Assembly (NCBI GenBank): GCA_037953625.1
Contig: CM075655.1
Coordinates: 80,379,501 to 80,443,500 of the forward strand
From: Crotalaria pallida
Taxonomy: Eukaryota > Streptophyta > Magnoliopsida > Fabales > Fabaceae
Length of the DNA: 64,000 nucleotides
Direction: 5' to 3'
Numbering within the stretch: position 1 is the first letter of the stretch; every line of letters begins with the position of its first letter. Position numbers and translations under genes: made by a program. Under the pieces are notes generated by a model. It ran no database searches, was not told the origin of the DNA, and saw only the letters and a program-made list of their open reading frames with translations. Positions 1 through 9,617 of the stretch are shown in pieces.

Positions 1-1
1 A

Positions 2-1087
2 CAACCTTTGAGGATTCCCCAGTGGAAGTGGGATAGCATCTCAATGGATTTTGTGTCTGGTTTGCCAAGGACAACAGCAAATCATGATGCAATTTGGGTA
101 GTTGTAGATAGGTTAACCAAGTCGGCGCATTTTATTCCGATAAATATGCGTTATCCTTTGAGCAAGCTTACCCAGATCTATATCAAGGAGGTAGTTCGTC
201 TTCACGGAGTGCCTTCAAGTATTGTGTCGGACCGAGATCCCAGATTTTCGTCGCAATTCTGGAAAAGTTTGCATGAGTCTATGGGAACAAGATTGAAACT
301 GAGTTCTGCGTATCATCCACAGACGGATGGTCAGACGGAGAGAACGATTCAATCTTTGGAAGATGTGTGAGCTTGTGCACTTGAAGAACAAGGAAGTTGG
401 GATCAAGTGTTACCTCTTGCATAATTCACATACAACAACAGCTATCATGCGGGCATTGGAATGGCACCGTTCGAGGCGTTGTATGGAAGGAAGTGCCAAA
501 CCCCGCTATGTTGGTTCCAAATGGGGGAGAACTTGATGGTTGGACCATAAATGATACAGCAGACATCTGAAAGGATTAAGATGGTCCAGGCAAAGAAGAA
601 AGCGGCTAAGAGTTGGTAGAAGAGTTATGCAGATAAGAGGAGGAAACCATTAGAGTTTTCAGAGGGCGATCATGTGTTCCTTCGGATAGTGCCGATGAAA
701 GGAATCAGTAGAGCTTTGAGAACCCGAAAGCTTTCGCCTAAGTGTATAGGTCCATACCAAATTCTTAAAAGAGTTGGCCCTGTTGCTTATGAACTAGCTT
801 TACCACCCTCTTTATCCAATTTGCACAACGTCTTTCACGTTTCACAATTAAAGAAGTACGTGCATGACCCATCGGTTATTCTGAAACTCCAACCTGATGA
901 CCTAACTTTTAAGGAAAACCTGACCCTTGAGACCAGACCAGTTCAGATAGAAGATCGTGAAGTTAAGCAGCTCAGGGGAAAGGAAATACCTTTAGTAAAA
1001 GTCATATGGGAAAATGCGAACGTATCTGAAGCTACATGGGAATTAGAGGAAAAGATGCGTCAAGAGTATCCGGAGTTGTTTTTGTAA
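2..1087 (+). pseudogene. T1 pol 3' part: integrase core, GPY/F and chromodomain-like tail
   Basis: One reading frame carries gypsy integrase motifs: the catalytic-core block around SIVSDRDPRF, then HPQTDGQTERT with the last catalytic Glu, then the C-terminal GPY-type block (CIGPYQILKRVGPVAYELAL), FHVSQLKKYVHDP, and a tail with LRGKEIPLVKVIWEN and ATWELEEKMRQEYPELF resembling the chromodomain of plant chromoviruses. The frame never shifts but has four in-frame stops: TGA 368-370, TAA 422-424, TAA 548-550, TAG 617-619. Compared with T3, which reads Arg, Glu, Asp and Gln at about these places, the TGA and TAG fit simple C-to-T changes; the TAA codons need transversions. The normal stop is TAA 1085-1087. 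The copy cannot make integrase. Confidence 0.92.
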
Positions 1088-1091
1088 ACTA

Positions 1092-1111
1092 GAATTTCGG
1101 GGACGAAATTC
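1092..1111 (+). other. T1 pre-PPT hairpin with GGGA loop
   Basis: GAATTTCG-GGGA-CGAAATTC is a perfect 8-bp inverted repeat with a 4-base loop, 4 bases after the pol stop and just before the polypurine tract. The same stem is found at 23963-23982 (T2) and 62974-62993 (T3). Confidence 0.85.
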
Positions 1112-1117
1112 CTTTTA

Positions 1118-1130
1118 AGTGGGGGAGTAG
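1118..1130 (+). other. T1 polypurine tract
   Basis: AAGTGGGGGAGTAG directly precedes the LTR start TGTAACACCC. This is the expected priming site for plus-strand DNA synthesis. Confidence 0.85.
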
Positions 1131-1397
1131 TGTAACACCCCTAATTTTCGTCTCCCGAATAATAGGAAATTAATAATAAAAAGTTTTATTATTAATTTAT
1201 AGAAATTTTTCAAGTTTATATTTTGTATTTAATTAGCCTTAAATATAAAAATAAGTTGAAATATTTTTATAAGGCAAATAAATGCAAAATATAAGGATAT
1301 TGCATTTTGGTCCCTGAATGAGGACTTAAAGGTAATATTGAAAAGGTTCTTGGAGGGAAAGATTTAAAAATATTAATTTCTAAATTTTGTACTAATC

Positions 1398-1567
1398 TAA
1401 CCAGTTAGTGATGCCCTGTAACCGGTTAGACGATGAACCCAGAAACTGGGTTAGTGGATTTTGATGAGTAATCACTTGATTAATCCCGAATTCGCCACGA
1501 TTACAGCTTGAATCAAGTGGAAAACCATGCGTCAATGTGCATGTAACCTGGGTTGGTCTATATATAG
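1398..1567 (+). promoter_or_regulatory. T1 LTR promoter: dyad pair plus TATA box
   Basis: A TAACCAGTTA (1398-1407) and a TAACCGGTTA (1419-1428) lie with starts exactly 21 bp apart. A TATA-like TATATATAG follows at 1559-1567, about 130 bp downstream. Promoter role is inferred from position in U3. Confidence 0.65.
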
Positions 1568-2492
1568 ATGAATTGTTGATGAAATTAGGGTTGAATTTCT
1601 GAAATTGAGAAGGGAGGCTTTGTTCTAGGGTTCCATTTTCATCCTGAGGAATTCGTCCTTGTTTCTGAGAGTGAGATTGAGAGCGATACACCATTACAAA
1701 GCTTACATCTTGAGCTTTGTAAAGATACCAAATTTGTGAGTTGAGGGTTTGTGTGGAAGGTGAAATCGACTTGGGAAGTTGGAACTGGAATAGCTGGAGT
1801 CCGAGTTTTCTGGTTCAGGAAGCTTAGTTTGGGACTGGATTTTGGTAAGTATAGTCAACCTCTAAGTCTCAAATATCTTTGATTCTCTAGTGCATGTTAC
1901 CTATTTTGAGTCCTAACTGTTTTCCCCAATTTCTTTGGCTATTTACTATGTCAAAACTTCTGGTCTTTGGACCCTGTTGGTGAAATTCGTGGCTGAGAGC
2001 AGAGCTGTGAGTTTGTAAGAAATCTGGGGAGTTTTCTTAAAGTTCTGTGTCAATCTCCATCAAACTCAGTCTTAAGGTATGGGAGAAGTCTACCTTATAC
2101 TAGATTTAGACTAAAATTCAAGTGATTTAGGATTTGAGTTAACAAAACTCAAAAAGGGCATTATGTGCAATATGGCACAAAGGCTTGGAGGCCAAATTCT
2201 TGCTCGATGTTGTTTTGAGCAACTTTATGTTGATGCATGCAAAGTATATTGAATACTGAATTCTGGATTTAAATGCTTATGATAAGTTTTGTTGTATTAA
2301 ATTGTGTTTATGTGAATTTTTATGCAATTTGATGCAAAAAGCTTGATGCATGCACTTTGAATTTGGTTTCTGTGATGAAACCTGTTTGTTTAAGGTATAT
2401 GAACCCTGTTGAATGATGAATAATGGTTAGATTTGAGAATTAAAGAAAATGATGTGTTAAAACCCTTATTTTGAAGGACTGACTGCATAATC

Positions 2493-2902
2493 TAACCGGT
2501 TACTCGATATTCGTAACCGGTTAGACACTGCAGAATTTCAAAAGAAAATTAGTTTATGAAACAGTCCTGAAGTTTCACTAATTTTACTCAAATCTATACC
2601 TTAATTTCACTGGAAAGAATCTGAAAATGAGGTAACAATACTTTCTTGGTTCAGATTTTAAGGTAAAGGGTTAATACCTTAAATTAATGGAATAATTTCA
2701 AGAGGAAATTATACTTTATTGGACACAGAATGTGATTGGAACTTTTGAAAGATGAAAACTATGATTTTTGAGGCACAAAACAATGTTTAACTTGTTTATG
2801 GATTGGGCAGTGAATTCAAGAAAAAGGGTTTTTTCTGAATTGCAATGGTAAACAGTTCAGGTCTGTAATTCTAACCGGTTAGCCTGAAACTGTAACCGGT
2901 TA
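2493..2902 (+). repeat. Two further TAACCGGTTA dyad pairs in the T1 LTR intron
   Basis: Perfect TAACCGGTTA palindromes at 2493 and 2514, and at 2872 and 2893. Both pairs have starts exactly 21 bp apart with an 11-bp spacer, as in the U3 pair at 1398/1419. The spacers themselves differ. Confidence 0.9.
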
Positions 2903-3154
2903 GTACCTGAATCTGAAAAATAAAAAGTTAAGTTTTTGAATACCATTGATTTTGTTTTACCCAATCTAAGTTTAAGGGCATGTTTTGAGAAAAATTCAAG
3001 GGAGAATTTTATGTCAAAGTGTATGCCTCAAATAAATCATTCAAAAGGGAAATTGGAATATTTCTAAATCACATTAATTAATGTAAAGATAAAACCAACC
3101 CTGATATTTGTGCATCCATATAGACTGGAAGTCTGGTTGGTAGGAACGTTTATC

Positions 3155-3373
3155 ATATTCTGGGAATATGAGGAGGGTACTCCAGGAGTACCAAATTATA
3201 ACCTACTTGATGACAAATTATAGATATGTGGCCAGTGTCCGGGACCTGGTTTTTATGCGTTCTGGGAACGTATGCGTTCTGGGAACGTGGTGCACACTCC
3301 GGGAGTGATGCTTATTATCCAAGTATGGTTCAGCATTATGTTCTGGGAACAAATGTCGGTGTTCCGGGAACAC
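3155..3373 (+). repeat. Array of covarying dyads in the T1 LTR
   Basis: At least seven inverted repeats share a TCY-GGA core but have different matched arms: ATATTC-TGG-GAATAT (3155), GGTACTCC-A-GGAGTACC (3176), CGTTC-TGG-GAACG (3258 and 3275), CACTCC-G-GGAGTG (3295), TGTTC-TGG-GAACA (3339), GTGTTCC-G-GGAACAC (3359). Both arms change together, so symmetry is kept while sequence is not. Confidence 0.85.
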
Positions 3374-4008
3374 AAGGGTGTATTGGATGGACGTCCAAGA
3401 TGGACTTTTAGAGGCCTCAGTTGTGGATAGAAAATCATACATCATGCCACTTGCATTATAAGAGTTATAATGTTGAAAACTGGTGTGCTCATATGTATTT
3501 GCATTATGATCTGTCCATGATATATTTGTGATTGTAATTTTAGTCTTTATCAATTATGTATATGTGTATACTTACTCCCTGTGCCCTGTTTAGGTGATGG
3601 CCAGATACCTAGCTTGCATCGAGATACGCCCTATCCATAGTGGCATATGGACGTGTAAGATCCATGAAGAATTTTTTGATAAATGCCAAAAGGTTTTGAA
3701 CAAGCTTAAATGTGTTCATCAAGTTCAAGCTCAACAAGCAACAACAAACATCAAGTGATAAAGAGAGAGCCAACTCATGAAGACTTAGTTTGGTAGTTTA
3801 TGTTTTATTGTTTTATCTTTAGCCTCACAAGTCTTTTAGTTTATGAGTTTGGGTAGAGTTTATTAGAGGGTAGTGAATCTCTTTTGATTGCATGATTATA
3901 TCATATTTTGAGTATTCACTTTGCTTAAAATCAATAGGTGGCTTAAAGGTTTGAAAGAAAAGGTTTAGATTTTGAGAAAACAAGTTTTTAAGTGTTTTTT
4001 TAACTGAC

Positions 4009-4281
4009 TACTCGATTAGCCACTTGTTTACTCGAGTAGAATTTTGCAGTCTTGCGCAAATACTCCATTAAGGGGTTGATTACTCGAGTAGAATTTTGAA
4101 GCCTTGCGTAAATACTCGACTAGTAACTCGGATTACTCGAGTAGTGAACACTGATTACACTTGTTACTCGAGTAATGACTTGGCTACTCGAGTAACACAA
4201 GCTGTTACTGTTTTTAAATGAGTTTTTCTCTTCTCAAAAGCATTTTCTAACCATTCCTAACTTTTGGGTATTCTATATAAA
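4009..4281 (+). promoter_or_regulatory. C1 U3 array of TACTCGAGTA dyads and TATA box
   Basis: TACTCGAGTA or near copies start at 4009, 4029, 4061, 4081, 4113, 4134, 4165 and 4185. Spacings are 20, 32, 20, 32, 21, 31, 20, so each pair repeats every 52 bp. TATATAAA at 4274-4281 follows 80 bp later. The right LTR has the same array from 8289 and the same TATA box at 8554. Palindrome-rich cis-regions upstream of the TATA box are known in maize Sireviruses. Confidence 0.8.
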
Positions 4282-5149
4282 CCTTTTCCTAACCTTTGTG
4301 AATCATTATTACAATTACCTATCATTTTTATATCAATTTTACAAAGAATCAAAGCCACTTTATTCTCTCTCACTTTCTCAAGATCAAAGCTTTAACTTTT
4401 ACATTCTTTGATCAAGAACCTTGAATCTCTCATGTTGATCTTTTCATAGCTTTTGAAAGAGATTCATAGGATTGTTATTTTGTTTTTATTTGAGTTGTAA
4501 TCTTTGCAAGAGGCAAGCTACCTACAACAATTGGAAGTCTTGGTTGTGAATCAAACCAAGTTATATTGGAAGCCTTGGTGTGGCATTTCATCAAGCACTT
4601 GGAAGCCTTGTTGTGAAGCAAGCAATTGGAAGTCTTTGAAGAGTCTCAAAGCATTGGAAGTCTTGTTGTGGGAATCGGCAAGCAAGAGAAGAGGTTAGAT
4701 TAGATATCAATAGGGTTACAAGGCAAGGGTGTGGTATCTCTTGTAGGCTAGCAAGAAGGGAGTCTTGTGAGGCATTTACTTGTAATTTGAGAAACTATAA
4801 TTCCTCATAGTGAAGAATCTCTCTTGGTTGAAGAGGGGACTGGAGTAGCTTTCAAGTGGATGAAAGTGAACCAGGATAAATCACTGTGTCGTATCTCTAA
4901 ACTCTCTACTCTTTACAATTCTTGTTATTCATTGTGTTCTTGGTTGAAAATCAAGAAAAAGTGATTTTTCATAATTGATTGAATTGAATTGTAATTGTGC
5001 AAAATTGATTTGGGGAAAATCATTTTCATAATCTAGGTAATCAATAAGAATATAGGTGTTAATTGTTTCCGTTGAATCTCTGGTTATACATGTTAATTGA
5101 TTGATTTTCGTATTTGATTGAAAAGTGATTAATTCATTAACAGAGGCAT

Positions 5150-5180
5150 TAATCGATTAGTTCATGTCATTAATCGATTA
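5150..5180 (+). repeat. TAATCGATTA pair near the end of the C1 LTR
   Basis: Two perfect TAATCGATTA palindromes (5150-5159 and 5171-5180), starts 21 bp apart with an 11-bp spacer. Same pair in the right LTR at 9430 and 9451. The motif differs from the U3 motif of this LTR but equals that of C2, G1 and G4. Confidence 0.9.
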
Positions 5181-5339
5181 AGGCTAAAGAATTTTTGTGA
5201 AAATCATTTCTTTTAATCGTTTTGATTTGTTTCTTGCGAAAATCTTTCAAGGTTTCTTTAACACTTATTCAACCCCCCTTCTAGGTGTACTCCTAGTGTA
5301 TCCTAGTTGTCTTACCCACCGATTGTAGGTTCTCACAAT

Positions 5340-5351
5340 TGGTATCAGAGC
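5340..5351 (+). other. C1 primer binding site (initiator Met tRNA)
   Basis: TGGTATCAGAGC, complementary to the 3' end of plant initiator tRNA-Met, 2 bases after the LTR end. Confidence 0.92.
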
Positions 5352-5407
5352 TCGGTCGAAAGACACGAGCATAGAGCTTTTTCGTTAAGATCCTTGAGGA
5401 AACTACA

Positions 5408-7189
5408 ATGGTATTCGTACCCTTTGGTGGTGAAGGTACTTCAATAAATCGTCGTCCTATGTTTGGTGGAGAGGGTTATGGTTATTGGAAAATTAGGATG
5501 AGAATCTTTATAGAAGCTATAGATGTGAACATTTGGGAAGCCATTGAAAATGGTCCTTATATTCCCTCAAAAGATGTAGAAGGTGTGCTTACACTAACTC
5601 CCAAAGATAAGTGGACCGATGATGATAAAAAGAAAATTCAATATGATTTAAAAGAAAAGAATATCATCACCTCCGCTCTATCTTATGATGAGTTCTTTAG
5701 AGTCTCCCAATGTCGTGATGCCAAAGAAATGTGGGACACCTTGCAAGTCACACATGAAGGCACTAGTGAAGTTAGGCGTGCTAGATTAAATTCTTTGATG
5801 CATGAATATGAATTGTTTCGTATGTTGCCTAATGAATCTATATGTTTTATGCAAAAGCGTTTTACTCATATTGTTAATCATCTCATTGCTCTTGGAAAAA
5901 CTTTCGTGAATTGTGAACTTGTTAACAAAGTTTTAAGATGTCTAAGTAGGGAATGGCAACCTAAGGTTACCGCAATTGTTGAATCAAAGGACTTGGACAC
6001 CATGGACTTAGCAACACTTTTCGGAAAGCTACAAGAACATGAAATGGAGCTTGGACGCTTACATATGCATGAAGAATCGGACAAGAACAAAGAAAGAAAA
6101 GGAATTGCTCTTAAAGCTCAAAGGTCATATAAAAAGGAAGAGAGTTCCGATGATAATGATGATGATGAAGATTCCGATTCGGACATTGATGAAGAGGAGA
6201 TGAAACTTCTACTAAGAAAATTCAATAAGATTCTAAGGAGAAAAGGGAGGTTGAACAAAGACAAAAGTAAAGAGAAGAATTCCCCACACTACAAGACAAA
6301 GACTTCAAAAGAAGGTATAGTTTGCCATGAATGTGGAAAGCCCGGTCATCTCAAGTACTCATGCTCTAAGTATCTTAAGAAGAAGGAGAAAGAAAAGAAA
6401 ACTAAAAGGGCATACATACTTTGGAATAGTGATGATGAAAAAGACAAGAAAAGTACATCAAATAGTTCTTCGGATGATGAAGATGCTGCTTGTCTCAACT
6501 TGATAGCTCTAGTAGATGAAGAGGAAAGTTCAAATGATGAATCAAGTGAACAAAGCGATGAAAGCGATGTAAGTGAAACTAAATCCGAAATTTCTTCCAC
6601 GTATGAAATTTTATATAATGCTTATGAAGAAATGCATGAACAATTTAAGAAACTAGCTTTGAAAAACATTGAAAGGAAGAAGCTCATTTTGAAACATCAA
6701 CAAGATATTTTAGAACTTCAAAAACAAGTTGATGAGCTTAATCTTGAAAATGAAACCCTTGATCTTATATATGCTAGTTCTTCTTGTGATTGTGCTAGTA
6801 GATTGAATATTGTGGTTGATTGTGAGAATTGCAAGTTTCTTAAAGATGAAAATGCTATTTTGAAAAATAAGCTTGCAAGTTTCACAAATGGTGATATTAG
6901 ATTGCGCACATTGTTAAATTTTCAAAGAGAAAATTCAAACAAGTTTGGTTTGGGTTATACTAATGCTAAGAGTAAATCTCATAGAAATGTTGTTGATTTT
7001 TCTAAAGTTGATTTTTCAAATGCACCAACATGTTTCTATTGTGGTACTCATGGACATACTTCAAATGTATGTTATATTAAAGTGCATGGTATACCTAAAG
7101 GAGATTTTGTTTGGGTGAAAAAGGGTGAGAGTCCCTACACTAACAAAAATGGATCCAAAACTATTTGGATACCAAAAGGCAAAGCATGA
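5408..7189 (+). CDS. gag: C1 Gag, intact, 593 aa
   Basis: The single ORF of C1 starts at ATG 5408, 56 bp after the PBS. Residues about 1-225 match plant copia Gag of the UBN2 type (WKIRMRIFIEA, SALSYDEFF, MWDTLQVTHEG, WQPKVTAI, LFGKLQEHEMELGRL). A CCHC zinc knuckle is at Cys306, Cys309, His314, Cys319 (CHECGKPGHLKYSC) and a second at Cys542, Cys545, His550, Cys555 (CFYCGTHGHTSNVC). Acidic Ser/Asp/Glu stretches surround about 245-265 and 345-400, and a Leu/Lys/Glu-rich likely coiled coil follows at about 405-465. The protein ends in a KTIWIPKGKA-type motif that in autonomous copia elements lies just before protease; here it is followed by a stop. Role: virus-like particle assembly and RNA packaging. 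No frame damage, unlike C2, which suggests recent activity in trans. Confidence 0.93.
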   Translation: MVFVPFGGEGTSINRRPMFGGEGYGYWKIRMRIFIEAIDVNIWEAIENGPYIPSKDVEGVLTLTPKDKWTDDDKKKIQYDLKEKNIITSALSYDEFFRVSQCRDAKEMWDTLQVTHEGTSEVRRARLNSLMHEYELFRMLPNESICFMQKRFTHIVNHLIALGKTFVNCELVNKVLRCLSREWQPKVTAIVESKDLDTMDLATLFGKLQEHEMELGRLHMHEESDKNKERKGIALKAQRSYKKEESSDDNDDDEDSDSDIDEEEMKLLLRKFNKILRRKGRLNKDKSKEKNSPHYKTKTSKEGIVCHECGKPGHLKYSCSKYLKKKEKEKKTKRAYILWNSDDEKDKKSTSNSSSDDEDAACLNLIALVDEEESSNDESSEQSDESDVSETKSEISSTYEILYNAYEEMHEQFKKLALKNIERKKLILKHQQDILELQKQVDELNLENETLDLIYASSSCDCASRLNIVVDCENCKFLKDENAILKNKLASFTNGDIRLRTLLNFQRENSNKFGLGYTNAKSKSHRNVVDFSKVDFSNAPTCFYCGTHGHTSNVCYIKVHGIPKGDFVWVKKGESPYTNKNGSKTIWIPKGKA

Positions 7190-7933
7190 TTGTTTTTGTA
7201 GGTATGATTGAAGATGCAAATGAAGGTCTATACATATTTCTTCAAATCTCAAGTAAAAGTCCTACAAGTTGACACAATTGATATTGTTGGATATCTTCAA
7301 TTGGTATCAAAGAGAAAATCCTACAAATTGGTAACATTCGATATTATACAATTGGTATTTTCAATTTGATATTGTTGGATATTGCTCATAGTTCTCTCAA
7401 GTGGTATTATTTCTCTTAATGTGATATTGTTTATACTATTGAGATAATACTATTGGTATCAAATTCTTACAATTGTTTTACAATTAGTATTACAATTGGT
7501 ATACAATTGTTTCAATTGGTATCATTGAGTGATTATTAGATGATTATCATGATTTGGTTGTTATATCTTATTAATCTCTCTATTTTTGGATTAGATCTTA
7601 TATTTCAATTGGTATATATTTCTTTTTGATAATGCCAAAGGGGGAGAAATATGATGTTTTGAAAAAGGGGAGAAATATTATCTTTTGACCATTTTTGGTG
7701 AAATGAAATGGTATGTTTGGAGAAAGGTTGTTTTTGTTGTTTTTATGTAGGTTGAGCAAAGTTGTTGGAGATAGGGGGAGAATCAAGCTTAACTCAATTG
7801 GATTTCAAATGTCAAAAGCATTTATTGAGGGGGAGCAAGAGTCTCACCAAGTGATCAAATGGTTCAAGCATCAACAACTTCAATGGACTTCATAATTTCA
7901 AAACATGTTTGTCATTTTCAAAAAGGGGGAGAT
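7190..7933 (+). other. C1 noncoding region with PBS-like and PPT-like repeats
   Basis: No coding sequence. From 7290 to 7615 the motif ATTGGTAT (the LTR/PBS junction sequence) recurs about seven times in AT-rich DNA. From 7634 to 7931 purine tracts of the form AAAGGGGGAGA recur: about 7634, 7664, 7772, 7829 and the functional one at about 7920-7932 next to the LTR. Multiple polypurine tracts are typical of Sireviruses. Confidence 0.8.
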
Positions 7934-9617
7934 TGTAAGATCCATGAATAATGTTTTGATAAATGCCAAAAGGTTTTGACCAAGCTTAAATGTGTTCATC
8001 AAGTTCTAGCTCAACAAGCAACAACAAACATCAAGTGATAAAGAGAGAGCCAACTCATGAAGACTTAGTTTGGTAGTTTATGTTTTATTGTTTTATCTTT
8101 AGCCTCACAAGTATTTTAGTTTATGAGTTTGGGTAGAGTTTATTAGAGGGTAGTGAATCTCTTTTGATTGCATGATTATATCATATTTTGAGTATTCACT
8201 TTGCTTAAAATCAATAGGTGGCTTAAAGGTTTGAAAGAAAAGGTTTAGATTTTGAGAAAACAAGTTTTTAAGTGTTTTTTTAACTGACTACTCGATTAGC
8301 CACTTGTTTACTCGAGTAGAATTTTGCAGTCTTGCGCAAATACTCGATTAAGGGGCTTATTACTCAAGTAGAATTTTGAAGCCTTGCGTAAATACTCGAG
8401 TAGTAACTCAGATTACTCGAGTAGTGAACACTGATTACACTTGTTACTCGAGTAATGACTTGGCTACTCGAGTAACACGAGCTGTTACTGTTTTTAAATG
8501 AGTTTTTCTCTTCTCAAAAGCATTTTCTAACCATTCCTAACTTTTGGGTATTCTATATAAACCTTTTCCTAACCTTTGTGAATCATTATTACAATTACCT
8601 ATCATTTTTATATCAATTTTACATAGAATCAAAGCCACTCTATTCTCTCTCACTTTCTCAAGATCAAAGCTTTAACTTTTACATTCTTTGATCAAGAACC
8701 TTGAATCTCTCATGTTGATCTTTTCATAGCTTTTGAAAGAGATTCATAGGATTGTTATTTTGTTTTTATTTGAGTTGTAATCTTTGCAAGAGGCAAGCTA
8801 TCTACAACAATTGGAAGTCTTGGTTGTGAATCAAGCAAAGTTATATTGGAAGCCTTGGTGTGGCATTTCATCAAGCACTTGGAAGCCTTGTTGTGAAGCA
8901 AGAAATTGGAAGTCTTTGAAGAATCTCAAAGCATTGGAAGTCTTGTTGTGGGAATCGGCAAGCAAGAGAAGAGGTTAGATTAGATATCAATAGGGTTACA
9001 AGGCAAGGGTGTGGTATCTCTTGTAGGCTAGCAAGAAGGGAGTCTTGTGAGGCATTTACTTGTAATTTGAGAAACTCTAATTCCTCATAGTGAAGAATCT
9101 CTCTTGGTTGAAGAGGGGACTGGAGTAGCTTTCAAGTGGATGAAAGTGAACCAGGATAAATCACTGTGTCGTATCTCTAAACTCTCTACTCTTTACAATT
9201 CTTGTTATTCATTGTGTTCTTGGTTGAAAATCTAGAAAAAGTTATTTTTCATAATTGATTGAATTGAATTTTAATTGTGCAAAATTGATTTGGGGAAAAT
9301 CATTTTCATAATCTAGGTAATCAATAAGAATATAGGTGTTAATTGTTTTCGCTGAATCTCTGGTTATACATGTTAATTGATTGATTTTCGTATTTGATTG
9401 AAAAGTGATTAATTCATTAACAGAGGCATTAATCGATTAGTTCATGTCATTAATCGATTAAGGCTAAAGAATTTTTGTGAAAATCATTTCTTTTAATCGT
9501 TTTGATTTGTTTCTTGCGAAAATCTTTCAAGGTTTCTTTAACACCTATTCAACCCCCCTTCTAGGTGTTCTCCTAGTGTATCCTAGTTGTCTTACCCACC
9601 GATTGTAGGTTCTCACA
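7934..9617 (+). repeat. C1 3' LTR
   Basis: 1684 bp, the same length as the 5' LTR with scattered substitutions. Followed by duplication GGACG (9618-9622), after which the T1 LTR sequence resumes in frame with its ORF. Confidence 0.95.

Larger units (their letters stand above)
1845..3593 (+). other. Predicted intron inside the T1 LTR
   Basis: Donor TTTTG/GTAAGTATAG at 1844/1845 and acceptor CCCTGTTTAG/GTGATGGCC at 3593/3594. The acceptor lies 3 bases before an ATG that opens the LTR-embedded ORF. G1 has the same arrangement (donor GGTTTG/GTAAGCTCAG, acceptor TTTGTTAG/GTAATGGC). Splicing is predicted from sequence only. Confidence 0.6.
3654..5337 (+). repeat. C1 5' LTR
   Basis: 1684 bp, TGTAAGATCC to TTCTCACA. 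Contains a palindrome array in U3 (4009-4194), a TATA box (4274-4281) and a TAATCGATTA pair near the 3' end (5150-5180). Confidence 0.95.
3654..9617 (+). mobile_element. C1: complete gag-only Ty1/copia (Sirevirus-like) element
   Basis: Two LTRs of exactly 1684 bp (3654-5337 and 7934-9617) begin TGTAAGATCC and end TTCTCACA. They are flanked by the 5-bp duplication GGACG (3649-3653 and 9618-9622). A Met-tRNA PBS follows the left LTR and a polypurine tract AAAAAGGGGGAGA precedes the right one. The interior holds one intact gag ORF and about 740 bp of noncoding DNA; protease, integrase, RT and RNase H are absent. Gag is related to that of C2. Repeated polypurine tracts near the 3' end are a known Sirevirus trait. 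It must depend on another element for enzymes. The LTRs differ by a modest number of substitutions, so it is fairly young. Confidence 0.95.

Noticed and set aside
3218..3553. ORFs on both strands over the T1 dyad array
   Set aside because: Symmetric repeats give mirrored open frames; no protein similarity.
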